In this document: one piece after another, positions 22,514-34,450 of the stretch
Layout: every line of letters starts with the position of its first letter
How positions within the stretch are numbered: position 1 is the first letter of the stretch
Assembly (NCBI GenBank): GCA_013396755.1
Contig: VWZF01002913.1
Span: 1-64,000, forward strand
Length of the DNA: 64,000 nt
Reading direction: 5' to 3'
From: Sclerurus mexicanus
Taxonomy: Eukaryota > Chordata > Aves > Passeriformes > Furnariidae
Notes under the pieces: generated by a model
Databases searched by the model: none
What the model was told of the DNA's origin: nothing
What the model saw: only the letters and a program-made list of their open reading frames with translations
Made by a program: the position numbers and the translations under genes

Positions 22514-23098
22514 TGTTGTGATTTAACCCCAGCCAATAACTAAGCACCACACATCCATTTGCTCACTACACCCAGCAAGATTGGAGGGAGAGAATTGGAA
22601 GGGTAAAAGTGAGAAAACTCAAGGGTTGAGATAAGAACAATGCAGTAATTTATATTAAAATAATATTAATAAATTGTAATGAAAAAGAAAATAACAAAGA
22701 GAGAAAAATAAAACCAGAGAAGGACAAGTGATGAAAATGAAAACTACTGCTCACAACTGACCAACCAATGCCTAGCCAGTCTCTGAGAAGCCATCCCCCC
22801 TGGCCAACCTTCCTCCTAGTTTTACTGCTGAGCATGATGTGATATGCTGTTCAAAATCCCATTAGTCAGCTGAGGGGTCAGTATTTCCATCTGTGTTCTC
22901 TCCCACCTGCTTGTACACCCACAGACACCACTCTGAAGGGGTGTGGTGAGGGGCAGGAAATGCCTTTACTCTGTAAGCACTGCTAAGCAATAACTCAAAC
23001 GTTGCGTTTTATCAATACTGTGTTCAGCAAAAATCCAAAATACAGCCCCATATCAGCTACTGTGAAGAAAATTAACTACCCCAACCAAAACCAGTACA
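22514..23098 (-). mobile_element. ERVL-type avian solo LTR
   Basis: A 585-bp LTR in minus orientation. The minus strand starts TGTACTGGTTTTGG and ends with 'ggggttaaatcacaaca', closely resembling the widespread avian ERVL LTR that begins TGTCCTGGTTT and ends TTAAACCACGACA. Shared landmarks on the plus strand include 'taaccccagccaataactaa', 'gggttgagataagaacaa', the 'accaatgcctagccagtctc' block and 'gaagaaaattaacta'. No target duplication is visible (flanks CGTGC and GAGTG) and many positions have diverged, so it is old. No internal ERV sequence adjoins it. ORFs here are not genes. Confidence 0.9.
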
Positions 23099-24112
23099 GA
23101 GTGTGCACCTGGGAAAGCAGAGAGAAAGAGGTGGCTCCTTTTGAGGACCTTGTTTTATTCCTGCCTTCTTGAGGAGGAGGCTCTGTTTTGCAAACTGCTT
23201 ATGCTGGATGAAGCCTGGCTGGTTCACTTCTTGATTTTTTCCCCAAGGCCCCGTTACTGCACAGTTCTCCCACAGGGTTTAGTTGCGCATCTTGTTCCAC
23301 TTTCAGAGAAATGACTGATTCTGCTGGAGGTACTGGTGCATAAAATTGGAGTGCCAGGAGGAGCAGTAACACCTCTAGCGTGAGAATGGACTTTTAAAGT
23401 CTAAAAATAATGATGCCTTCACTTAGCAGACAACTTTCTGCAATACCTCTACTTAACTTCTTCAAAAATATTAGAGAATGAAGCTTGAAACAAAGACTTT
23501 AAATAATAGTTTCAACTGCTTAAGCCTTAATATTACAACAGGTATAATAAACAAACTTAAATGTCCACAGAGTTTACGTATTTTTAATCTAAATCTGTGA
23601 AACAGAACCTGTCTTAAATGCATATGCTTTTAAACTGTGCCTATTCAATGTAGTGGCAAAGCTTTCTCTGAGAGCAGTGTTACAGGATCAGGTCCTGTGT
23701 TTTAATGCAGTGGCAGCAGCAGCTATCATTACTTTAGCATTGTTAAAAATGGCATACAGGAATTTTAAAACAGCTTGTCAAGATAAGAGAGCTCCTGGCA
23801 TTTCCAGTGTGCTCTTCTCCTCCCACTGGGTTCTCTGTTGCACTGCATTTTGAGCTGGGTCAAGGCTTTTCAGAGATGTGGGGAATATGAGTTTTGCTGT
23901 TGTGATGTGTGGGAGAAACCGGGAGGAAGTTTGGGTTAGGCTGCTGCTTCCATGAGAAGTGAGTGTGTGAAAATAGCTATGGTTTGGAGAGCTGGAACAG
24001 GAGCAAGACCTATTGCTCCCACTATGGGTGAGTGGAAAATGGGTTCCTGTGAGGAGCTGTTCCATGCCCACCAACACCCTTGACTGTCACAGCAGGATAA
24101 GCCTATTTTCTA
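23099..24112. other. Intergenic, no gene seen
   Basis: Unique-looking DNA with no recognisable exon or repeat. A 99-codon minus-strand ORF at 23778-24077 is serine-rich, without a domain I can recognise. Confidence 0.45.
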
Positions 24113-24728
24113 ATGCAGCAATGGCCACAGCGGTATCCAGCATCACTGGATAGCTGCGACTCTACCTTCCCATGCCTGACTCGACCGTTTTCATCCATGG
24201 GCGACCATGGGCACTTTCAGGAGCTACCGTGGAGAGGAGAGAGAGAGCACGCCTGTTTCCTGTACTGCGGAGATAGGTCTCCTGCTGCTGCTCTCATCAT
24301 CATCACCACTGTAGCTGATCTGGTGACTGTGCTCCTGCCATCCCCAGAGAGAGAGGGCAGCCGACTGGGACACGACATCACCACCTGCTGTCTGTAAATA
24401 TAACTGCATCCCCTGAGAGAGAGAGAGGCCAGCGGCTGAGGCGCGACATCGCCACCTGATGTCCTTAGATATAACTGCAGTCTTTTTTTTTTTTGAGGGG
24501 GTAGCCAAAAGACCTTTTAACTGTTTGCCTTGTCGTTTGGGGGGGAGGTTTATTACAAGCTATTTGTGTTTTGTCCTTCCTGGATATACATATATATGTA
24601 TTGTGGTTAAGAACTGTTATCCTTTTCATATATATATTTCTAATTAAAGTTCAGTTTTTTAAATTTAAAAGGAGAGGGATTATTTCTTGGTCAACATAGA
24701 TATCTAGTTCTCCCCTTGAACTAAGACA
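24113..24728 (+). mobile_element. Truncated solo LTR of ERV family X, copy C
   Basis: A 616-bp remnant in the same orientation as copy A. It ends at 24728 with 'ccccttgaactaagaca', identical in form to the end of A, and keeps the conserved 'aattaaagttc' poly(A)-like segment near 24642-24652. About the first 230 bp (the TGTTATAG end) are missing. At 24113-24135 a short internal deletion joins 'gcagcaatggc' to 'cagcggtatccagc'. The internal repeat is short: TGCA anchors at 24405 and 24476, spacing 71. Because one end is lost, no target duplication can be found. ORFs at 24113-24397 and 24224-24508 lie within the LTR. Confidence 0.85.
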
Positions 24729-26573
24729 ACTCCCCAAACATGCAGGGAGAGGTTAAATAAAGAGCAGCCCCATAGAAGAAATGAGTCCCTTAATAAGAAA
24801 CTCAGCAAACCAAGTGGAGCCTAATTTCCCATGGTCTCAGATCTCATGATCAAGTTCCTCAGCATCCAATAAGGTATGGGGGCCATTTGAAGATGTCTCT
24901 TCAGTGGAAGGAGCCTTCCTTTCAGTAAAATGTTTCTGCGTTGTTGAATTTCTGAGATGAACAAAAGGTGAAGTTATCTTACAACTTTCTCCTCTGTGGG
25001 GATGCTAATAGGATCATTCTTATCCCAGCCATCTGTTTTCATGTAACTTGTGGGAGCTCAGTATCTTTGATAGCAGTTTTGACTTGATTTGACAGACCAG
25101 TGGTTTCAGAAATTATGGTGGGGCACACATTTATGTGAATGCACAACCTCTGCTGCCATGAGTAACCAAATAAAGCAGCAGTCTTACAATACCAAGAATA
25201 TTATTTACCAAAACAAAAGTACAAGCTCCTGTAAAGCAGAACGAAACAAACATGCAGAACTTTCTCTTCTTCTTATAGAACTGCTCAGAGTTGTCCAAGC
25301 AATGCACTTCTTTAATCCAGTGAAAGTTTTAGGCCTGATGAAATAGTTTGAATTGGCGTGTTTAGGTTCCTTTTCTAATTTGCATCTTTATGAAATGTCT
25401 ATTTTCTTATTTTTCATTTTTAGAGGGGAAAGTGAAGACAGTGTTAACAACATGTTAACCAGTTCAGACTAGATTTTGAGACTCCCTAAACACTGAGAAT
25501 TTTTCAGCAGTCAAAAGCTGGAGGGGAGAGAATTTTTCAGTTTGAAGAATTTTAAAAATTAATATTTTTAATTGAAAAGAAAAATATTTGAGAGAAAATG
25601 ACAGCATTTTCACAAATATGTAAAATAACTCTCTGTCAATTTTAACTTTAATACTGATTTAAATGAGCAAGAGACTAAACCTGAGCAGGTTTTCATATGG
25701 CCTTAAATGCAATTCAGGATTTTCTGGAATGGCTGTATCAGCAAAGCTGCTATGCAGAGCATAGTAAGATATTGCTTGCAGACCAGGGTTTGCAGGAGTG
25801 TAATGGGGGACATCCTGAGTGGGGGACGTGAAAGAAACCAAGGTTGAATTTCATGGTGTGCCTTTCCAATTTGATAAGACCAAACAGTTTTGCATGTCTT
25901 CTTGTGTTCTCAGCACCGAATCTCCAGCGCAACAGGGCTGCAGTTTTGGTAATCAGCCATGCTGTTCTGCCAATGCTTCAAATGCACAAACAACTGTTAA
26001 CTGTGTGACCAGACTGGAAGCTGCATCATTAATGGATGAAATGCTTAGGTGTGCTCTCCTCTTTGACCAGCTGCTGTATTTTATCTTTAGTGCACTGTGC
26101 TGTGTTAGCAATAATATTTCTATTAAGCTAATTTGGCTGTGAGTGGTTTTCACTCATACTTATGCAGTTTGGCTAATATCTCTATGAGCTGGACTCTGAT
26201 TAATCTTGTCAAATATAGCCTGTCATCAGTGCATACCAAGTTCTCATAAAGTAGTGATATACATTTGTCATCAGATTTGAGTATTTTCTGTGCACATAGG
26301 CAAAATTTCGATCTCCTTAAGGTCATATTCACATTTCACAATAGGAATGTAAAAAAGCCTGTAAAGATGAAAACTGCAGTTACATACCTCTTATAAGAAA
26401 AAAAAATAGCTGAAATATATTCTGATCTTCAGGATCTAGGTTGCAGATTAAGTAAATTTCTCAGCATATGAATGAAATCATCTCTACTAATAACAATGCA
26501 CTTCTCCAAAATGTAAACTGCTAGCCTGCAGAGGCAGAGCATAAAACAAGGGAGAGAAAGTAATTATGAGAAT
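24729..26573. other. Intergenic, no gene seen
   Basis: AT-rich unique DNA. A 107-codon ORF at 25819-26142 (plus) is cysteine-containing but matches no family I know and has no supporting exon structure. Confidence 0.45.
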
Positions 26574-26700
26574 AGAATCAAAGAATCATTACGGCTGCAA
26601 AAACCTTCAAGACAATCATGTCCAACTTTTGCCTGAACACCACCATGTCCAATAAACCATATCGCTGAGTGCCATATTCAGTCTAATAGTTCCCCTTTCT
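26574..26700 (-). mobile_element. CR1 LINE 3' end
   Basis: The plus strand starts 'agaatcaaagaatcattacg' and continues with 'aaaccttcaagacaatcatg', 'tccaac', 'caccaccatgtccaataaac', 'ctgagtgccatattca'. This is the reverse complement of a CR1 3' end of the CR1-X/Y type. It is probably part of the same insertion as 26988-27370. Confidence 0.82.
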
Positions 26701-26987
26701 TATCAAAATACCATCCTTATATAGAATACAGTAGAGTTCCCACACAATTTGTGGTGAACATTAGTTATTTCTGGACAAGGCTCAAGGCCAACACCAGTGA
26801 ACATGGGTTCTCCCTTGAAGAAAGAGCAGTGCTGGCTGCACATCACCAAGCCCATCCAGCTCATTTTCACTCACAGCCGGATGACATCAGTAATAGACTG
26901 GGTCAGCCATTGCTTTGTCTAGCTAAGCCTTGCAGACCTTCAGAGGCAGAAATTCAACAACCCTCTCTGCTATCCTCTCCTTTACTA
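26701..26987. other. Unassigned sequence between two CR1 segments
   Basis: This stretch does not follow CR1 well and I recognise no other element. It may be a nested insertion or a very diverged part of the same CR1. Confidence 0.35.
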
Positions 26988-27370
26988 CTTTTGTGGTGAA
27001 AAGATCTTTTTCTTAAGTTATCCTGTTTCAACTCTCACAGCCACAATCTGTAACTGTCACCTCTTGTTATGCTATCTGCTGACTGTGAGAAGTTTGGGTC
27101 AGACATCTTTGCACCTTCTCTTCAAGTACACATAGGCTCCCACCACATTGCCTCTTACCCTTTTCACCAGACTTTACACCAGTTCCTTCCACCTCTCCTT
27201 GCAGTCATGTGTCCATGGCTTCTGCCCATCAAAGTAGCTCTCTGCAGGATCATCTCTGGTTTCTGCCCATTCTGTTCAAGCTAGGAGGCCCAGGACTGCA
27301 TCCAGGATACCAGGGCAACCTCACCAATGCTGGGCAGAGGGGAATGAGAGTTTCTTTCTTGCTCTTTCTC
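26988..27370 (-). mobile_element. CR1 LINE, more 5' segment of a decayed copy
   Basis: On the plus strand, 'ttgtggtgaaaagatctttt' at 26990, 'cacctcttgttatgctatct' at about 27058, 'ccttctcttcaagtacacat' at about 27112 and the 'gcccaggactgcatccagga' to 'cctcaccaatgctgggcaga' stretch at 27288-27340 follow the reverse-complement order of CR1 upstream of its 3' UTR. The copy is highly diverged. About 290 bp separate it from the terminal piece at 26574-26700, more than expected, so something may be inserted there. Confidence 0.68.
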
Positions 27371-27466
27371 AAGTCAGTAATTCTGTTTGAATGGGCCTCT
27401 CATCCCTGCTGCTCAGGGTCTCTAAATTTGAAGTGAGAGCTCTGTGTAATCTCCAGTGTGGAGGTT

Positions 27467-28038
27467 TGTGTTGGCTTCCCACCAAACCCAGCTGTTGGCC
27501 ACACAGACTCCACTCTCCCGAGAGAGAAGAAAAAAAAAGTACCAGAAGAAAATGTTGGTAAAAGTATATATATTCACATATATTACAGTTATATACAATT
27601 AAACACTATGAATATATAGAACAAGGATCCCAAAGCAACCCCAAAAGGGAAAAGGGGGGAAAGGGAAAGGGAAAAGGGACAAAAATGGGTAAAAACCAAA
27701 CAAAGAAGATATACAAAACTCAAAAACTCAGGGAATAACTCAATAAAGTAACTAACACAGTAAATTCTCACCTAACTCCCCTCAAGAGAAGCAATTCCTT
27801 CACCTCCACATGGCTGGGACAACAGTTCCTCAGACAGGCCTCAGCTCATATAGATAAGAGCCAAGCCGACACACTGAGACCTGCTGTCCTCCCAAGCAGA
27901 TGAAAGGAACAGAGAGGGAGGAATCTCCCTCATCTTATATACACCTGATTACGTAAAGGAATGGTGTGGAATACCTCCCTAGTTATAACCCTGTTACCAG
28001 GGAAGGCCTTGACCAAAGCCAAGAAAACTAAACCATCA
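27467..28038 (-). mobile_element. Probable LTR of another ERV family
   Basis: The minus strand gives a TG...CA unit starting TGATGGTTTAG (28038) and ending 'aagccaacaca' (27467), 572 bp. It carries a TATA box (minus-strand GTATATAAG, plus about 27935-27943) preceded by the sort of GC-mixed U3 seen in LTRs. A T/C-rich stretch (plus-strand A/G runs at 27640-27690) and a final 'gagagtggagtctgtgtggc' resemble the end of avian ERVL LTRs. No target duplication is visible (AGGTT and TATTC), so the exact ends are approximate. Confidence 0.6.
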
Positions 28039-31000
28039 TATTCAGGAGACAGTCTCACATAGTATGTTGGCACAGCACTCAGTACTGAAGGGTCCCATAA
28101 ACTGGCTTATATTTATACTTACTTATAGAATAGAAAGGTTTTACCTTCTATTGATATTTCATATAAACATCAAAGAAATTGTAAGTCATCTCAGAAAAAA
28201 TAAGAACCTACTGTGAAAGAAGAGAATGGTAAGAGCATGAGGAACATAACAGATTCTTGTCCCATTTTGAATAGACTTAAATCTGTGTAAATATCCAAAC
28301 ATTCAATAATGATGGAGTCTGCTTAATTGACCTGGAAGATAATTAATCACAGTCTAAGTTTACACTATTAAAATACTGCCTAGTGTGGTTTCTGAGCACT
28401 GAAAAGCAATGATCTCTACTCTTAAATTGTTAGGACACTGCCTTATATGCTTTTGCCCCATAGCCAGTTGCCTCAAACAATTCCCAGCCAGATTTTGGGA
28501 ACTGGAATTTGCCAGAAGGTATTCCTAACAGGCAACTTGTCGTCACTACATCTCAGAGGCTAAGAAAATTTAGTACTATAAATTCATGACATGATATGTA
28601 GCCTAAGCACATTCAGTACCTAGGCACAATTCTGGGCTCATTTAATTTATTAGTAGACACAACCATACACGCCTGCCCTCTGTGATTGCATGGAACTCAA
28701 GTTCTGTATTCATACAACTGCAGTAATTGAGAAATAAATGATTTTTCTTTCATGACTGAAAAAAGTAAGGCCCATGTTGCTTCGAAGTAAGCACTGATGA
28801 ACAAAGTTACACCAAGAAAAATAAAACTCTGTTAAGCTGTAGCAGAAATCATACCACTTGCCATAATGCTCTTTATTCCTATCTCCATAATTGCAAAAAT
28901 GGACTCCTGTGATTTAGAAAAATGGAAATGTGCTCCTCTTTGCAAAACACATTTTTATGTCAGCTTATTTCTTTCATCAGCCCTTCCTCAAAAAAACCCC
29001 AACAAACTAAACAAAACAAAACAAACCGAAACAAAACAAAAAACCACCTGTCTGGAAAATTTGGAGCTATTTATTGCCTTTGAATTCTGGATATCTCTCC
29101 ATCTGGCTCACTCCATGATTCACTCCATCCTGCTTCCTGATTCACCACACCATGTCTATACCTCTGCTGCCCAGGGTAGACAGCCTTTGAGTTGTCCCTT
29201 CTTTTTCCTTCTCTGTGCTGACCGCAGCTCCCTCATTGTTTTCACTATGGCATATTTTGAGGGACTGTGAAGGGAGCTGCTCCATCCTCTCTGAAGTCTG
29301 ATCATCTGAATTGTAAAGTCATCAACTGTGCCTTAAATGTCACTGTAACAATGCTGGAGTTGTACAGCTCAGCATCCTGCTGCTAACAGCGACAGGAATG
29401 AGATTTCTAGGCTCCATTATAGATTTCTGTGAGCATATACAGACAGTTCACAAACTAGTTCACCTCACTGGATTTTCACCTCTCTTTTCTTCTACTACAT
29501 TTTTTTTCACCATTTTTTTCTTTCAAAGTATTCTTACAAAAAAGCATAATAATGTGGATGACATATTGACATTTTTAAAGAGTTTATGACTCAGACAAAA
29601 CCTCTACAATCACTGTTTCTTGTCTTGACAAGCCATAAGAAGTAGCTCAGTTTCTGAAAGGTGAAGGGGCATGGTGATGTTAGCATCCAAAAAGGAATCA
29701 CCTCTAGATGGGGACGTGGTGGTGTGGGCAGAGGGTAATTGGACATGAAGAGCAGGAGAAAGGAAGCAAAAGAGTCACAGCAAGACATAAGTGCACAGAT
29801 GGAGGAAAACATCATCCTGAACAAAGTGTACTGACAGCAGTTGAAGGAAAAAAATCTACAGAATATATTCTGGCTGTGGTGTGACATGAGAGCAGTTCAG
29901 AACTGTCATCTTTATAGTGATTTCTCCCATCACCCTACTAGTGAACAGGGATCTGAACAGTTTTTGTAGATCAAAGACACTGAATCGCAATTACCTGATT
30001 CTGCCATACACTTAAGCCAAATTAATACATTCTATGGCAATTCAGTTAATCTCTGCACTGAAGAGCTACAATTCCCTCTTCTGTATTCAATTTCCCCACT
30101 GTAATGAGTCCATGTAACTCCTCAATGAAATGTAGTGCAGGAGATGTAGTCAAGCCAGATACCAATACCTCCAAGAGATTAGGACTGTGTAATTTAGAGT
30201 TACAATTTGCACAAACATGCCACAACTCAGAGTTAAGTTGTCACTCCATGCAAAAGCCATGTCCCTAGACATATTTAAACAAATGAAAACTTGCAGAATT
30301 CCTCACATCCAATTTTAGTCTTTATTTTGACTTTTTATTTGTAATTCAGGATGGAAATGGTATCCAAGCGTTGGAATGGCCTGCAGGAAAAATTCATCCC
30401 TACTGCCTGGTGTCATCCTACATGGTGCTAGAGAGGATTAATGATGAATTCTTCATATACATTAACTTTAGTGAAGTCATGTGTCATGTATTAGCAGTAC
30501 TATTCAGGACCATTGCCACATTCCAACTTGCTTCACTAGGTGTCAGAGCTGTACAAACATCAGCAGACAGGCTTGTCAAAACAAGGATTTACTTCTAATT
30601 TTTTTGTTATTATTTTTTTTTGTGGTTTATCATTTTTGAAAGAGCAGTATTCACTCTTCCATCATACAAAGTTCCTTTTTTTTTTCTATTTTTTAGTTTC
30701 AGCAAGTTTCTTACTGGATTTTGATGACATCCGACTTTCTCCAGAGCTCTTAAATGGGTTGTCAAGGTAGTGGCTTATTCAATAATATGCAGAGGCACAA
30801 ATTCAGTTTTGATTTCTGTGTGTGTTTATAAAATTATTTTTTTCAAGCACTTCTCTCATAATCTAGATGCACCAGTCAGCATAGTTTATCTGAAAAACTA
30901 ATTAAGTAACCTATCTAGTACACTTCAAGTATTAAAAACTAAGTAACAATTAATCAAAGATTCTTAGAGGAAGTTGTTTCATTCATTTTAGTCCAAAGAA

Positions 31001-32594
31001 AACCAATCCTATCCATGTCTAAAAATACAATGTTTATTATTGCGTTTCAAACAAAAATAATTCATTTTTTTGCTTGTTTTTTTTGTTTTCAATAGAGCCA
31101 CATAAACACTGTTGTAGATCACCAGCTCCTAGTACAGGACTCAGAATGATACCGATAAAGTTAATAGGTTTTCAATAGACCCTCAGAGATTACCCTCTGG
31201 AGTTCACTAGATGAATTACTAAAATTGCATAACATTTTTGAGCTGCAAATGACATGTATTTAGATAAAGTGTAATAGTTTTAAATAGTACATTATGTATC
31301 AGTACAGTACCAAAATGGAAACAGGTGGAAAAAATGCACTAGCAATAATACTTTTATATTTGGTTTGCGCTGACATCAAGTTTGGCTTTTTGAGAATGCT
31401 ATGTTGTCTTTATTTATGAAGGTACTCTCTGACAGTAGTGGCTAGTCTGCATTTGGCCGTAGCTGTGGCTGATAGTGTCATATCTGGTATTGAAGTCATA
31501 GTGATGATTACCTGACATAAAGTTTGGTAGTGTTTTGTCCCCCAGAAATTATCTTTGGAGGTTCATGTGAAAGGTAACAATAGGAAAGCCTTAAGTATAT
31601 AAAGGAAATATCAAAAATACAGCATAAATGATGAGGAGGTGATGAGACATAGAAAATAAGCACAGTAAGAAACAATGGCAATATTGCATAGAGCATTGTT
31701 AGCAGTTACAGGAACTGAAAGGCAAAAATTAATTGAGTTCTTCCAATTTCCATTAAGAAAAGACATCGATTTTTGTTCTGTTCCTTACTGACAGTAACTT
31801 TACAGAGAAGATAACAAAGATTGCATTTGCCTTCTTTCTGCTCCTGCTCTCAAAAGTGGGTTTAGCCAAATAAATCTGGGATACATTTGCCTCCCATCAA
31901 AGCCAAGACTTTGTTGATTGAACACCTTGGAGTGAGGTGGAGTGGGAACCTCACACCCTGTGTCTGGGCAAGGAGAGAAGGGAAGAGGCAGATGTTGTAG
32001 TGCAGGTGAGCATCAGAGTGACAGAGCTTGCTGGAGGGGAAAATCAAGCACTGGCCTGGGAAAAGGCTGTAATTTTAAGAGCCTGTTCTACTGAGTCTAA
32101 CTTGCTGCCTCTAGCATAGATCTGCACACAGCAGGCACAACACTCATTCTGTACTTTCACTAGGATACATGTGCAGTTTTGAAATTAAGATACAAAAATC
32201 TTGCATTGTGTCTTCAGTGAATAGGGAACACCTGCTGTTGCAGTGGACTAACTATCCCACAAAAAGTCTCATGAAGGGCAATGCAAAAGTGTGGAGATAG
32301 AAGTTCATATTTCATCACTGCTATTTACATGCTATGGGGAGAAAACTATTTAGCGGTGGATTACTACTTATATAAGGTGGAGAAAATTACACAAAAAGGA
32401 GGGAAAAAGTTGTAGAGGAATTCACGTAAGAGGTGTTGCTCTTGAGATTAAATTATATCTGAACTTTCTTATATTTAGAAAAATAAAGTTGGCTTTAACT
32501 TTCTAAAAACATACAGGAATGAGGTTTAAATCTTGATCTGTTGTAAAGATTTTGTTTCCACTTACCAAAATCTGTCATTCCACTTGTGTGCAGC
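28039..32594. other. Intergenic, no gene seen
   Basis: AT-rich unique DNA with an A/C-rich simple tract at 28985-29045 and T-rich runs near 30599-30690 and 31070-31090. ORFs of up to 134 codons (28866-29270) are open partly because of the low-complexity tract. The last five bases (GCAGC, 32590-32594) are the target-site copy of LTR D. Confidence 0.45.
28985..29045 (+). repeat. A/C-rich low-complexity tract
   Basis: Runs of A broken by C or CC, including several AAAAC units. It has no coding value, although one ORF reads through it. Confidence 0.75.
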
Positions 32595-33457
32595 TGTCTT
32601 AGTTCAAGGGGGGAACTAAGATATCTATGTTGGCCAAGAAAATATCCCTCTCCTTTTAAATTTAGAAAACAGAACTTTAATTAGGAAATATATATATATG
32701 AAAAAATATAACAGTTCTTAACCACAATATATTTACATGTATATCCAGAAAAGACCAAACACCAACAGCTTGTAATAAAATCTCCCCCCTCCCCAAACGA
32801 CAAGGCAAACAGTTAAAAGGTCTTTTGGCTACCCCAAAAAAAAGGACTGCAATTGTATCTAAGGACAGCAGGAGGCGATGTCGCGCCTCAGCCGCTGGCT
32901 TCTCTCTCCCAGAGGATGCAGTTATATTTACAGACAGCAGGAGGTGATGTCGCATCCCAGCCACTGCCCTCTCTCTCTCTCCAGGGATGGCAGGTCACCA
33001 GGTCAGCTGCAGTGATGTTGATGACGAGAGCAGCAGAAGGAGACCTGTCTCTGAAGTACAGGAAACGGGTGTGCTCTCTCTCTTCTCCACAGCAGCTCCC
33101 GCAATGCCCACGGTCGCCCACGGATGAAAATGGTCAAGTCAGGGATGAGAAGGCAGAGTCTCAGTTATCCAGTGATGCTGGACACCACTGTACCTCTGCC
33201 TCGCTCACTCCGCCAATCGCTGCAGCTCCTGACCTGTGCAGGAAAACGCAGAAGCCCCAGCCACTTTCCCCACCCCTCCCTGAGCCATTCTCCCTCTTCC
33301 TCCTGGCCTGGGGAGAGATCAGAACAAAAGGCCCTAGCTAAGCAATTAACATCAGGATATGAATATTCATTTCGCCTTTTGTTAACCATATTTATAGACT
33401 AAAGCATTACCTCCAAGCTTTTAGGAAGGAATTCCAACGAGTATTGAAACTATAACA
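32595..33457 (-). mobile_element. Solo LTR of ERV family X, copy D
   Basis: An 863-bp complete LTR. The plus strand begins TGTCTTAGTTCAAGG and ends GAAACTATAACA. The 5-bp target duplication is perfect: GCAGC at 32590-32594 and 33458-33462. The conserved 'gaactttaattagg' (reverse complement of the ATTAAA signal) lies near 32671-32684, which is why I read the element on the minus strand. Internal repeat anchors (TGCA) are at 32848 and 32917, 69 bp apart. No internal retroviral genes are present. It is the cleanest copy and the best reference for the family. The ORF of 162 codons at 32853-33341 and its antisense partners lie inside the LTR. Confidence 0.92.
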
Positions 33458-33462
33458 GCAGC

Positions 33463-34430
33463 ACATTGGGTTGCATAATTTTTTTTTATTTTTCTTGAGA
33501 TCTAAATTCTTCAGGAGAAACTAACATCATACAAAATATGTATCTTATGCTAGGGTAGATTCCAATGCTCTGCTTCACATCAGTGAGAGCTTATGTGCAT
33601 TTAGTTCACCAAGAAACACAAAAATAAAATTATAAAATAATGAGAGATTAGAATCCAGCCCAAGGTGAACCCCTGATCCTTCCTCAAACAAAAATCACCA
33701 ACACTTAGAGTATGTTCCAACAAAACTCATATGAAACATAAGTCTAGTTCATCAATTAGATAATTAAGAGACTGAAAACAGAGTTTCTATAGATCTGAGA
33801 ACACCAGGGACAGCTCAGTTCCCAATATTTTTCTCAATAGGTATGTGTGTTTTACTGACAATGTGTTGCAGGAAGGACATCAAGATGTTAAAATATTGCT
33901 GTATCATAGTTAATTTGTAATGTTTTTCCTTTTCTGTCAGCACAGTTGACATTACATCGTGCAGTGATTTAGTCAAGAACAAATTGTTTTCAGGCCTCTT
34001 CCCATGGGTTTTTTATGTAAGGAATAAAAAAAGTTCACTCATTTTATATATAAATATGACTCATTCATATTGCATAGAAAGATGGTTAAGGCTCTGGTTC
34101 TTGGATTTCTTCTACTTTTACAAAAGAAAACATATCTATAATTAAGCTTATACCATAAAGGATTTTTACTGAATTTTCCTTTAGACATGATTGATTTCTG
34201 TATTGACTCTAGGAAATAGAAACCAGTAAGTAGAGTCTGACATAAAAGAAATATTTGGGCTCTGCAGTAATGTCATTTACTACAGTAAGAGCTAAACTAT
34301 AACGTGAATTGCCACCAGCTTCTTCTGCACATGCAAATGCATTTTTTTCCTCTGGGTCATAGTTGCATCCTCTCTGAGGAGGGTAAATAAATGCAACCAC
34401 TGATTCACCTGTCGCTGCAATGGGGGTGGG
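33463..34430. other. Intergenic, no gene seen
   Basis: AT-rich unique DNA with a T run at 33479-33488. No gene or repeat recognised. Confidence 0.5.
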
Positions 34431-34450
34431 NNNNNNNTGGGTGGGAGGGA
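34424..34450. other. Seven-N gap inside a G-rich run
   Basis: Positions 34431-34437 are N. The left flank reads GGGGGTGGG and the right flank TGGGTGGGAGGG, so the missing bases are probably part of a longer G-rich run. The true length is unknown. Confidence 0.85.

Noticed and set aside
32853..33341. 162-codon ORF, with antisense ORFs
   Set aside because: It lies completely inside LTR copy D, and similar frames appear in the other copies because the LTR is repeated and GC-rich. No retroviral or cellular domain is visible.
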